Origin: Corynebacterium appendicis CIP 107643 | Lineage (GTDB): Bacteria; Actinomycetota; Actinomycetes; Mycobacteriales; Mycobacteriaceae | Assembly: GCF_030408415.1 (NCBI RefSeq) | Contig: NZ_CP046976.1 | Coordinates: 62,001 to 126,000, forward strand | DNA: 64,000 nucleotides | Reading direction: 5' to 3' | Part shown: positions 8,801-17,172 of the stretch, piece after piece | Position numbering within the stretch: position 1 is the first letter of the stretch | Layout: each line of letters opens with the position of its first letter | Made by a program: the position numbers and the translations under genes | Notes under the pieces: generated by a model | What the model saw: the letters and a program-made list of their open reading frames with translations, nothing else | Databases searched by the model: none | Told to the model about the DNA's origin: nothing

Positions 8801-9091
8801 ATGGATGTAAGCATTAGCGGCGGCAGCATCAAGCTGGGCCAGTTCCTGAAACTCGCCGGCCTCGCGGAGACGGGCGGTCACGCAAAAGAGCTCATTTCTT
8901 CGGGCGAGGTCGCGGTCAACGGCGAGGTCGTCACCACGCGCGGACATGAGCTTATCGACGGCGACGTTGTCTCTATCCCCTCCTTGAGCACCACCGCCAC
9001 CGTGGTGGCCGACGGCGGGGACGACGGCGACTATTTCGACGAGCGCACCGCCAATGACGATTTCGACCCGGAGAAGTGGAGGAACCTCTAA
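8801..9091 (+). CDS. S4-domain RNA-binding protein (YbcJ/YaaA type)
   Basis: A 96-residue protein made almost entirely of an S4 RNA-binding domain: IKLGQFLKLAGLAETGGHAKE then GEVAVNGEVVTTRGHEL, the usual helix-turn and beta-hairpin of S4. The last 30 residues are acidic (DGGDDGDYFDERTANDDFD). The protein is expected to bind structured RNA or ribosomes. The gap to the VOC-family gene is three bases, suggesting an operon. Confidence 0.85.
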   Translation: MDVSISGGSIKLGQFLKLAGLAETGGHAKELISSGEVAVNGEVVTTRGHELIDGDVVSIPSLSTTATVVADGGDDGDYFDERTANDDFDPEKWRNL

Positions 9092-9094
9092 GCC

Positions 9095-9874
9095 ATGCCC
9101 GCTTTCGAGGCCCGTGAGGGCATGCCGTACTGGATCGACCTGCTCACCTCGGAGACGAGGAAGTCGGCGTATTTCTACTCCCGGATCCTCGGCTGGGATG
9201 TCGAGGAGGGCGAGTACCGCATCGCGCGCTTACAGAGCATGCCCGTCGCGGGTATGGTGCCGCAGGAGGACATGCCGGATGCGTGGGTGACGTACTTCCT
9301 GTCCGCCGATATCGAGCAAGCCGCGCAGCGCGTGGGCGAGCTCGGCGGCCGGGTACTGGCCCAGCCGCAGCGCGTCTCCCTGGGCACGATGGCGCTGTGC
9401 GCAGACAGCGCGGGCGGCTGGTTCGGCCTGTACCAGCCGGAAGGGGAGGATTCCTTTGTCGCCGCCGGTGAGCCCGGGACGCCGGTGTGGCATGAGTACA
9501 CGTGCACGGGGGACGTCGATAAGCTGGCGCGTTTTTATGGCGAGCTGTTCGATTGGGACATCGTGGAAAACGATGGCTACCTGCTGGCTATGCAGGACGG
9601 CGCGGCGTTCGCCGGCATCTGGGACGCGCGCGAGCAGATTCCCGCCGATGTGCCGAGCTTCTGGCGCTCGTATTTGGGCGTGGCCAATATCGCGGAAACG
9701 CGCAGCCGCATCGAGGAATTCGGCGGCGAGGTGCTGCGCGGTCCAGAGAATTCGCCGTTCGGCCTGCTGTTGACCGCCGCCGATTCGACCGGTGCCGTGG
9801 TGACGCTGTGCGAGGTCGACGAACCCGTCGATGAGGAGAGCCTCGACGAGGGCGATTCGATCCTGCACCTGTAG
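9095..9874 (+). CDS. VOC family protein with two glyoxalase-like domains
   Basis: A 259-residue protein with two vicinal-oxygen-chelate domains, about residues 8-122 (MPYWIDLLTSETRKSAYFYS...) and 128-250 (VWHEYTCTGDVDKLARFYGELF). This matches the two-domain 27-kDa-antigen-like VOC proteins of actinobacteria. Domain 1 starts WIDL and domain 2 WHEY, so only the second has a clear histidine at the usual metal-ligand position. The reaction is unknown. Translation probably runs on from the S4 gene three bases upstream. Confidence 0.82.
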   Translation: MPAFEAREGMPYWIDLLTSETRKSAYFYSRILGWDVEEGEYRIARLQSMPVAGMVPQEDMPDAWVTYFLSADIEQAAQRVGELGGRVLAQPQRVSLGTMALCADSAGGWFGLYQPEGEDSFVAAGEPGTPVWHEYTCTGDVDKLARFYGELFDWDIVENDGYLLAMQDGAAFAGIWDAREQIPADVPSFWRSYLGVANIAETRSRIEEFGGEVLRGPENSPFGLLLTAADSTGAVVTLCEVDEPVDEESLDEGDSILHL

Positions 9875-9937
9875 CTGCGCTCGGCCTGTGGACCGAGCCT
9901 GACGTGCGCGGGAATTCCCAGTGTGCGAGTTCCAGTG

Positions 9938-9951
9938 CATAATGAGCACTT
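9938..9951 (+). promoter_or_regulatory. Leaderless-type -10 region for the gene at 9952
   Basis: CATAAT at 9938-9943 is followed by eight bases and then GTG 9952. There is no ribosome-binding site, which is what a leaderless corynebacterial start looks like. Confidence 0.5.
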
Positions 9952-10767
9952 GTGAAAAAGTTCCTCGTCTCCGCCGTCGCGGCGGGCCTGTTTGCGGTGC
10001 ACGCCTCGCAGGCGCCGCAGGCGAGCGCGGTGGACGTCATTCCCGGTGACCCGGGGGACCGTACTGACCTGGTGGTATACCACTCTGACGGTCACTGGAC
10101 GGGTTCGCCGAATGCCCGTGAACCGCGCCCAGCGTTGTCGCTGGCAAAGCTGTACCTGGGCTACTACGTGTTGGCGAACGGCAACCCGGAGGAGCAGGGC
10201 AAAGTGCTGCGGATGATCCGCACCTCCGACGACCTGCTGGCCGTCGAGCTCGACGAGGAATACCCCGACGCGATCAACGACATCGCCGAAGACTACGAGC
10301 TGGAGAGCACCCACAGCGACGGTTACTGGGGCAAGTCCGTGACCTCGCCCTACGACTTGGCGCGGTTCGTCACGGCGATTCTCGGCGACCCCGTCGCCGA
10401 ACCGCTGGTCCGCGGCATGGCCAACCACGCCCCGTATGCGGAGGACGGGTTCAAGCAGGACTTCGGCACCGACCAGCTCGACGGGGCGATCGGCTCGAAG
10501 TTCGGGTGGGCAGACGACCTCGAATCCGCCTTCGGCTCCGTCACCTTCGGCCCGGACTGGGTGGCCGCCGCGATGAGTTACGGCGATGTTGACGAGCACA
10601 CCGACGACGTCCACGCCTGGATCGACCAGGCCGAGAAGAACCCCCTGTCTTTCGGGCTGAGCGATGCGACCACTGAGTTGCTCACCATGCCCAACGGCGC
10701 AGCCCAGTTGACCATCTGGACGAGCGACGAAGGTCACTGGGGGATGCGCACCGTCGACATCCTCTAG
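9952..10767 (+). CDS. Secreted serine-hydrolase-like protein (beta-lactamase/PBP fold, tentative)
   Basis: A 271-residue protein with a signal peptide (KKFLVSAVAAGLFAVHA, likely cleavage after ASQAPQASA). The mature part contains SLAKLYLGYYV with the serine and lysine spaced as in the SxxK motif of penicillin-binding proteins (S63, K66), and GSKFGW later, in place of KTG. This suggests the serine beta-lactamase/D,D-peptidase fold in a divergent form. No clear SxN triad is seen, so activity on cell-wall peptides is uncertain. GTG start fits the promoter at 9938. It is convergent with the gene at 10782. Confidence 0.62.
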   Translation: MKKFLVSAVAAGLFAVHASQAPQASAVDVIPGDPGDRTDLVVYHSDGHWTGSPNAREPRPALSLAKLYLGYYVLANGNPEEQGKVLRMIRTSDDLLAVELDEEYPDAINDIAEDYELESTHSDGYWGKSVTSPYDLARFVTAILGDPVAEPLVRGMANHAPYAEDGFKQDFGTDQLDGAIGSKFGWADDLESAFGSVTFGPDWVAAAMSYGDVDEHTDDVHAWIDQAEKNPLSFGLSDATTELLTMPNGAAQLTIWTSDEGHWGMRTVDIL

Positions 10768-10781
10768 ATCACGTGGATGCT

Positions 10782-11591
10782 CTAGCTGCCCGCTACACGA
10801 AGCTGGTCCGCGAGGTCGCGGACGATGCGGCGGTATTCCTCCGGCGTGGCGATGACGCCGAAACTCTCAGCACTTCCATCGCCGATGGCGGCCGTGGCGT
10901 AGCCAGGGCAGGGGGAGAAGAGCGGCGCGGCATCGATACGCGTTGCTCTGTCGGTATCTCCTGCTGAGTGTTGCTCAGCAATGATCGCTCTGGTCGTAGC
11001 CGGCTGCTCTGCGATGAAGCCGAGCGCAGCCTCGATCGCGCCCGCCGGCGCCTCGACGATCGCTGTGCCCGACAGCTCCGCTAGCGCCGCGACCATCGGG
11101 CGCCAGTGGTGCTCGGTGGCGCGGGGCCCGAAACCGGGGTTGAGGGCCACGGCCCAGCGCTCGTTGGCTCCGGTGCTGGGCGTGAACACGCACGCGCCGA
11201 GCTCGGGCAGCTCGCGCACGTCGACATTCATGCCGTAGGCGACGCCCGGCATCGTGTGGTCGAGGCCCGAGCCGAGCATCAGCATCGCGGCGTGCGTGAG
11301 GCGGTCCGGCAACGCGGCGAGGTAACGGTCGAGCGCATCTGCGTCGGGACTATCCGGCACCGGGTAGCTGTTCTCCATGTAGGAGACGATCTGCGCCAAC
11401 TGTTCCTCAGGCGGCAGGGAGCGCTCAACGCCGCCGACCTGGAAGTCCTCGAGGTGCTGCTCGTTAACCGGGTAAGCGGCGCCGGACTCGCCGGCGGGCA
11501 GAGGAGCCTCCGGCTGGACAGGCTCGGGGACGTGGCGCATGCGCTGCTGCGCGGCGGCGAAATCGGGGGTTGTTGTGCCAGAGTCCGTCAC
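10782..11591 (-). CDS. Hypothetical protein, 269 aa, coupled to the M13 peptidase
   Basis: I do not recognise a domain. The protein is acidic and apparently soluble: a proline-rich N-terminus (residues 20-45), a helical middle and an alternating hydrophobic C-terminal half (AIVEAPAGAIEAALGFIAEQ). The frame is open to 11771, but the GTG at 11591 overlaps the TGA of the upstream M13 peptidase gene as GTGA. This is the coupling pattern also seen between aftA and the emb gene, and it is preferred. The tight overlap suggests the product works with, or at least is made together with, the peptidase. Confidence 0.6.
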   Translation of the reverse strand: MTDSGTTTPDFAAAQQRMRHVPEPVQPEAPLPAGESGAAYPVNEQHLEDFQVGGVERSLPPEEQLAQIVSYMENSYPVPDSPDADALDRYLAALPDRLTHAAMLMLGSGLDHTMPGVAYGMNVDVRELPELGACVFTPSTGANERWAVALNPGFGPRATEHHWRPMVAALAELSGTAIVEAPAGAIEAALGFIAEQPATTRAIIAEQHSAGDTDRATRIDAAPLFSPCPGYATAAIGDGSAESFGVIATPEEYRRIVRDLADQLRVAGS

Positions 11592-13516
11592 CAGATCACC
11601 ACGCGGTCGTCCGGGGCGACCCACATCTCGGAGTCCTCGCCAACGTCGGGGAATGCCTCGTAGAACTCGGCGATATTGCCGGCGATGACATTGCAGCGTA
11701 ACTCGGCGGGCGAGTGCGGGTCGATGGCCAGGTACTGTTCGGCCATCTCGGGGCGGATGGCGGTGCGCCAAATACGGGACCAGGACAGGAACAGGCGCTG
11801 CAGGCCGGTGAATTCCTTCCCGTTCAGTTCCTCCGAGGAGCCGTCGGCCTCGAAGGGGAGGGAGGGGCCGTCGTCAAGCTTGTTGTCCTTGAGGTAGTTC
11901 TTGTACGCGACGACGGCGATGCCGAGTCCGCCCAGGTCGCCGATATTCTCGCCGAGGGTGAATTCGCCATTGACACCGGAGGTGCCGCGGCCTTCGAGGA
12001 CGTGCGGGACGAGGCCGTTGTACTGCTTGACCAGCTTGCTGGTGAGTTCCTCGAAGCGGGCGCGGTCGTCGTCGGTCCACCAGGAGTTGAGGTTACCGGC
12101 GCCGTCGTAACGCGAGCCCTGGTCGTCGAAGCCGTGGCCGATCTCGTGGCCGATGACGGCGCCGATCGCACCGAAATTCTCGGCTGCGTCGGCGTCGATG
12201 TCGAAGAACGGCGGGCGCAGGATCGCGGCGGGGAACGTGATGTCGTTGACCACCGGGTTGTAGAACGCGTTGACGGTCTGCGGGGTGGTCACCCATTCGT
12301 CGCGGTCGGCGGGCTTGCCGATCTTGGCCACCTGGTAGTCGTGCTCGAATTCGGCGCCCGCGCGCACGTTGGCGACAATGTCGGCGCCGCTGCGGGAGAA
12401 GTCGAGGCCGTCGAACGAACGCCAAGAATCCGGGTAGCCGATCTTCGCGCGGAACTGCTCGAGCTTCTCCAACGCGCGCTCGCGTGTGGCGGGCGACATC
12501 CAGGAAAGGTCGCTGATGCGCTCGCGGTACGCGGCGACAAGGTAGTCGACGAGGTTGAGCATTTGGTCCTTTGATTCAGGCGGGAAATGCTTCTCGACGA
12601 ACTCCTTGCCCATGTCCTCCCCCACTAGCGATTCGGCGAGGGCGATGCCGCGCTTCCAGCGGTCGCGCTGCTGTGTCGCGCCGGACAGCGCGGTGCCGTA
12701 GAACTCGAAATTGGCGGCGCCGACCTCTTCCGGAAGCACGCCGGCGCGCGAGATGAGGATGTGCCAGGTCGCCCACAGCTGCCAGTCCGGCAGGGTCTCG
12801 GGGCGGAGCATCGCCGCCAGCTCCTCGGTGTAGGAGGGCATCATGTCGACGACGCGGCCGTCGGAAAGCCCGGAGCCGCGCAGCAGCGTCTGGATGATGG
12901 CGGGCAGGTCGCCCAGTTGCTTCGGGTTGTAGGTCTTCACAGCGTCGCGGCTAGCCACGACGTCCCAGTGGCTGTGCGCGATCTGTTTTTCTGTCTCCAC
13001 GATGCGCTCGGCGGCGGTGGCGGCGCTGAGGCCGAACAGGCGAGATGGGTCGAGGAAGCCGAGCATGCGCTCGACGTGTGAGCGGTATTTTTTCAGCGTC
13101 TCGGCGTGCGCCGGGTCGCGGTAGTACGCCTCGTCCGGCAGGCCCAGGCCCGACTGGACGAGGTAGGGCACTGCTTCATCGCCCTCCGAGTCCTTCTCCA
13201 CCCAGTAGGCGAGCGGTCCGGAGATGCCGCGGCGATCGAGCTCGCCCAGGTTACGGGCGAACTCCTCGATATCGGCGACGCTGAGGAGTGCGAAATCGTC
13301 GTCAAGCGGGCTCATTCCGGCCGCGTTGATCGCGTCGGTGTCCATGAACGAGGCGTACAGGTCGCTCGCGAGGCCGTCGCCTTCCTTGACTAGTTCGTGC
13401 ACATCTTCCTCGGCGCGGTCGCGCAGGCCGTGGAAGGTGCCGTCCACACCGCGGTCGTCGGGGATGACGTGGCTTTCCAGCCAGGGTCCGTTAACAATTC
13501 GGTAAAGGTCCTTCAT
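11588..13516 (-). CDS. pepO: M13 family zinc metallopeptidase (PepO/neprilysin-like)
   Basis: A 642-residue peptidase. The zinc motif is VIGHEIGHGFDDQG (HExxH), with the third ligand in GENIGDLGG (ExxxD), and the NAFY-NP stretch characteristic of M13 enzymes (VNAFYNPVVNDI) just before. The family includes mycobacterial Zmp1 and endothelin-converting enzymes, which cut peptides. No signal peptide or N-terminal anchor is present, so it is probably cytoplasmic or released by another route. ATG 13516 has TACAGT eight bases upstream (leaderless). The gene follows the emb terminator hairpin directly and is coupled to the gene at 10782. Confidence 0.92.
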   Translation of the reverse strand: MKDLYRIVNGPWLESHVIPDDRGVDGTFHGLRDRAEEDVHELVKEGDGLASDLYASFMDTDAINAAGMSPLDDDFALLSVADIEEFARNLGELDRRGISGPLAYWVEKDSEGDEAVPYLVQSGLGLPDEAYYRDPAHAETLKKYRSHVERMLGFLDPSRLFGLSAATAAERIVETEKQIAHSHWDVVASRDAVKTYNPKQLGDLPAIIQTLLRGSGLSDGRVVDMMPSYTEELAAMLRPETLPDWQLWATWHILISRAGVLPEEVGAANFEFYGTALSGATQQRDRWKRGIALAESLVGEDMGKEFVEKHFPPESKDQMLNLVDYLVAAYRERISDLSWMSPATRERALEKLEQFRAKIGYPDSWRSFDGLDFSRSGADIVANVRAGAEFEHDYQVAKIGKPADRDEWVTTPQTVNAFYNPVVNDITFPAAILRPPFFDIDADAAENFGAIGAVIGHEIGHGFDDQGSRYDGAGNLNSWWTDDDRARFEELTSKLVKQYNGLVPHVLEGRGTSGVNGEFTLGENIGDLGGLGIAVVAYKNYLKDNKLDDGPSLPFEADGSSEELNGKEFTGLQRLFLSWSRIWRTAIRPEMAEQYLAIDPHSPAELRCNVIAGNIAEFYEAFPDVGEDSEMWVAPDDRVVIW

Positions 13517-13536
13517 AGGACCCCACTGTAGTGAAA

Positions 13537-13566
13537 GGCCGGGAACCGATCGTCCGGTTCCCGGCC
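13537..13566 (-). terminator. Hairpin downstream of the emb gene
   Basis: A perfect 12-bp stem, GGCCGGGAACCG pairing with CGGTTCCCGGCC around a 6-base loop, followed on the minus strand by TTTC. It lies 21 bases after the emb stop codon and just upstream of the pepO -10 box, so it separates the two units. Confidence 0.75.
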
Positions 13567-13587
13567 CCTCATCCGTGTCGGCGCGCC

Positions 13588-16500
13588 CTAGTCCTTGTTC
13601 TCGTTCGGGTCGCGGATCTTCATGTCGGACTGCTTCCACCAGCCGGAGCGGGTGATCTGCTCGTGGTAGATGTCAGCCTCGGCAGGCGCCTCGCCCCTCG
13701 AGTTGGTGCGCAGCACATAGCGGTAGGCCGAACCCCAGTCGCGGTGCCAGTCCTGGTCCAGGTAGCCCGGCATCTCGTAGGCGGAGTTCACGGCCTCGGC
13801 GGTGGACATCGCACCGCCGCCCATGAAGTCCTGGAACCCGCTGAGCTGCTCCTTGCCCGGTGCGTCCGGCGCGATGCGGAACTGCGGGATCTCCGTGACA
13901 CCGGCGTAGTGGTTGAACGTGCGGTGGCACGGGAACTGCAGAGCGACCGGCCAGTCGAGCAGGCCCGGGGTGTCGGAGTCGAAGACATCGGTGATGTGCT
14001 CCAACTTCGGGTTGCGCAGCGGGGTCAAGGCCATCCACTCGTACGGGTCGAGGTTGATGTCCGCGCCCACCAGGCGCACGACATTGGCGCCCTCCGGCAG
14101 GTCGGAGATGGGGTAGCGCAGGTTGCGCCACTTCACGCTCGGGCCCGGATCCATCATCTCCACCTCGCCGATGTCGGTGACGGACCCGCCCGAGTTGCGG
14201 GTGCCGTACTCGAGCTTGAGGGTCTGGCCTTCCTTCTCTTCGCCGTTGATGTCGTGGTGCTCCAGGCGTCCGGCGACGGAGGCGACCAGCAGCGGTGCTT
14301 CCTCGGTGGCTTCGGGCAGCTCGAACCAGCTGGTGGTGATCTCGGAGGAGGTCTGCGCTTCCTCGTCGAAAGTGCCCAGCACCGGGATGCGGTTGTAATC
14401 GAGGTTGAACGGCAGGCGCACCGTCGAGCCGTTGATGCCGATCTCGTCTGCGGAGCGGTTGCCCTGGGTGCCGGCGCGGCTGGTGGACTGGACGGTGTCG
14501 GAGGTGACGTCGTCGCCCTTCGTGTTAGAGCCGGTGGCGGTGTCGGTTCCAGTGCCAGTACTGGAACCGGTGCCGGAGTCGCCGGAATCGGAGTTCGCGG
14601 AGTTGGCGGCGTTCGCGGCCGTGCCTGCACCGGTATCCGCGTTGGCGGCCGGGTCGTTGCCTATGGCGCCGACGCTCGCCGAACCCTCATTGGCCGAGTC
14701 GATGTAGGCCGGCACGCCCTCCGGGTGGAAGCCGCGGACGGTGCCGGACTCGAGCGAGTTGCCGAGCGGGACGCCGTCGACGGGGGTGAGGAAGGAGTCG
14801 TTGGTGTTGGTCTCTAGCAGCACGTCGCTGCTGAGCTGGCAGGTGTCGCCCTTTAGAGAGCGGACATTGCCCATTCCCACGGAGTAGGCGGGCGCCTGGT
14901 CCACGAAGGACTTCACGAAGGTCAGGCAGGAAAACGCGACGATGAGGATGGAGGCCACAGCGATCGGCGCGGTCATAGCGGTGCGGAAGCGCGAGCCTTC
15001 GGCGGCCTGGGCTGCTTTGAATTTGCGCAGCGTGCCCGCCTGGTCAGCCTCAGCGCGGCGCTGGTTGTAGCGCAGCGACTGGACCACGCCGACCACGACG
15101 GTGATAAGGCACAGCGCCAGCATGACGCTGCTTGCCTGGACGCCCTTGAGAGAGACGGGCTTGTCCCACCACGGCACAGCGAAGGAGGAGACGTACCACC
15201 AGGCGTTCCAGCCGGCGAGCGAGAGCGCCATGAGGAACATTACCGCGGCGAGCGCGAAGGTGCGGGCGCGCGCGGACTGCGCCGCGATCTGCGCCAGCAC
15301 CACCGCGCCGAGAGCGGCCGCGGCACCGGCGAGACCGGCGTAGATGCCGAAGTGGTGGGTCCACTTCGTCGGGGTGAACATGAGGAAGAACATGGACAGC
15401 CCGAAGATCGCGAGCATGCGCTTCGTCGGGTCCTTCTCCGCGCCGTGCACGTTGCCGAAGCGGGACATGCTCCAAAGCACCAGGCCCAGGCAGAACAGCA
15501 GCGCGAACATTGCGTATCGACGAGTCAGCGACCCGTCCACCGCCGCCTCGAAGAGAGTGGAGTAGCGGACGTACTCGTTGAACCACTCGAGTGCGGGGCC
15601 GACCTCGGCACGCACAGAGGTAGCTTCCAGCACCGCGGCCAGGGTCTGGTCGTGGAAGACCGGGATCATCACTGCGAAGCCGAGGCCGAGGAACGGCAGG
15701 ACGAATGCGCCCGGGGGAGCGATCACGGTGCGCTCGCGCACGATGCGCAGCAGGTGCGGCAGGCACACGATGAACACGCCCACGGCGGTCAGGCCCGTCG
15801 GCCCGCACGCCAGGGTGAAAGCGGCGATGATGGTGCCCAACGCGGCGGGCAACAGGCGCCGGGAGGCGATGGCACTCTCAAACGACGCCCACGTGACAAT
15901 CGTGCCGAGCGCGATGATCGGTTCCGGGCGCAGACCGTTGTCGTACGGCATCCAGAACGCCAGGAACATGAACGCGGCCGTCCAGTACGCCACGCGCCGG
16001 GAGGCGATGGCGGTGCCCAGCCGCGGCAGGATCTCGCGCGAGAGCACCCACCAGATAGCGATGCCGGACAGCAGCGTCGGAAGACGCATCCACGCCGAGG
16101 CGGTGCTGACCTGCGCCAGCAGCGACAGAAGGTTGTAGAACGGCGCGCCGAAGGGCGACTCGGGCACGCCGTACCAGCGGTAGTAATTGGCCATGTAGTC
16201 CGAGTCGTTGGCCACGCGCGCCATGGTGAGCAAGAAGCCGTCGTCGGAGGTGTTCGCGCCGAAGAAGTGCCAGAACAGCAGAAGACCGACGACCACTGCG
16301 TCGAGAGGCTTGAAGGTGCGCCATTCCGGGCGCAGCGGGCGCAGGCGCCGACCATCGAGCAGGTCGAGGCGGGCCAGGGACCACAGGGCCACAATCGCGG
16401 ACAGGGTGCCGCCGATCATGGCCACCCACTTCACCGCGGTGGGCTCAGAGGTGAAGCGGGAGTTGATGTCGACGTGGGCGGTGAGGCCGGCGCCGATAAG

Positions 16501-17172
16501 CGCTTGCGCCTGCTCTTCCGACAGCTCGCTGTAGATGCCCGTGAGCTGCGGGCGCATGTCCTCGTCTGTCTCTTCGGAGAAGTCCGTGCCAGGGACCTCG
16601 ACTGTCACGCCGTCGCCCGTCGCGGTCAGGTGCAGCGCCGCGTCGTTCGCCTTGCGAGCCTTGTCCATCTCGGCGGGCGTGAGCTCGAAAATGACCTCGT
16701 TGAGCGAGGAGACCGTGATCCCGCCGTCCTCCGGCGCGGTGATGAATAGGCCGCGGTCGAGCGCCTCCGTCGAATCCGGCGGCAGCGTCGACAGCACGTT
16801 GGTCTGGCCCTCGTTGAGCGAATCCGTCACGCTCAGCGGGATGGTCATGTCCATCGATTCCGGCGCCAGCGAGATCAGCGGCGCGTTGACGGAGTTGAGA
16901 GACCCGTTCTGCGGCCAGTCGAACGATGACTGCGTCTGGTTGACCGGCAGCAGCGGCGTGAGCACGAAAAACAGGAATGCCAGAATGCCGGAGAGCATCG
17001 CCGTGCGTTTCAGCCAGCGCGGGCTGCGTTGCATCGTGGCTTCGACGCGCGTGCTCCCGTCGTTGCCCGCGGCGGGCGCATCTTGCCTCGTACTCTCGTT
17101 GTTCGCCTGGTTCACCTTGCTCACCTCGTTCACGGCGGGTGATTCTACTTTCTGCTTGTCGCTGTTCGTCAC
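13588..17172 (-). CDS. embC: Arabinosyltransferase, Emb family (EmbC-like)
   Basis: A 1194-residue GT-C glycosyltransferase that adds arabinofuranose from decaprenylphosphoryl-arabinose to the arabinan of arabinogalactan/lipoarabinomannan, on the outer face of the membrane. One N-terminal membrane helix (residues 55-76) is followed by an extracytoplasmic domain, then about 12 helices. The GT-C acid pair is in ANTSDDGF (residues 310-311). The C-terminal carbohydrate-binding-like domain is about residues 760-1194, with a Ser/Thr/Gly-rich linker near 860-900. Corynebacteria usually have one Emb protein. The GTG start overlaps the aftA stop (GTGA); an in-frame start at 17220 lies inside aftA. Confidence 0.93.
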   Translation of the reverse strand: MTNSDKQKVESPAVNEVSKVNQANNESTRQDAPAAGNDGSTRVEATMQRSPRWLKRTAMLSGILAFLFFVLTPLLPVNQTQSSFDWPQNGSLNSVNAPLISLAPESMDMTIPLSVTDSLNEGQTNVLSTLPPDSTEALDRGLFITAPEDGGITVSSLNEVIFELTPAEMDKARKANDAALHLTATGDGVTVEVPGTDFSEETDEDMRPQLTGIYSELSEEQAQALIGAGLTAHVDINSRFTSEPTAVKWVAMIGGTLSAIVALWSLARLDLLDGRRLRPLRPEWRTFKPLDAVVVGLLLFWHFFGANTSDDGFLLTMARVANDSDYMANYYRWYGVPESPFGAPFYNLLSLLAQVSTASAWMRLPTLLSGIAIWWVLSREILPRLGTAIASRRVAYWTAAFMFLAFWMPYDNGLRPEPIIALGTIVTWASFESAIASRRLLPAALGTIIAAFTLACGPTGLTAVGVFIVCLPHLLRIVRERTVIAPPGAFVLPFLGLGFAVMIPVFHDQTLAAVLEATSVRAEVGPALEWFNEYVRYSTLFEAAVDGSLTRRYAMFALLFCLGLVLWSMSRFGNVHGAEKDPTKRMLAIFGLSMFFLMFTPTKWTHHFGIYAGLAGAAAALGAVVLAQIAAQSARARTFALAAVMFLMALSLAGWNAWWYVSSFAVPWWDKPVSLKGVQASSVMLALCLITVVVGVVQSLRYNQRRAEADQAGTLRKFKAAQAAEGSRFRTAMTAPIAVASILIVAFSCLTFVKSFVDQAPAYSVGMGNVRSLKGDTCQLSSDVLLETNTNDSFLTPVDGVPLGNSLESGTVRGFHPEGVPAYIDSANEGSASVGAIGNDPAANADTGAGTAANAANSANSDSGDSGTGSSTGTGTDTATGSNTKGDDVTSDTVQSTSRAGTQGNRSADEIGINGSTVRLPFNLDYNRIPVLGTFDEEAQTSSEITTSWFELPEATEEAPLLVASVAGRLEHHDINGEEKEGQTLKLEYGTRNSGGSVTDIGEVEMMDPGPSVKWRNLRYPISDLPEGANVVRLVGADINLDPYEWMALTPLRNPKLEHITDVFDSDTPGLLDWPVALQFPCHRTFNHYAGVTEIPQFRIAPDAPGKEQLSGFQDFMGGGAMSTAEAVNSAYEMPGYLDQDWHRDWGSAYRYVLRTNSRGEAPAEADIYHEQITRSGWWKQSDMKIRDPNENKD

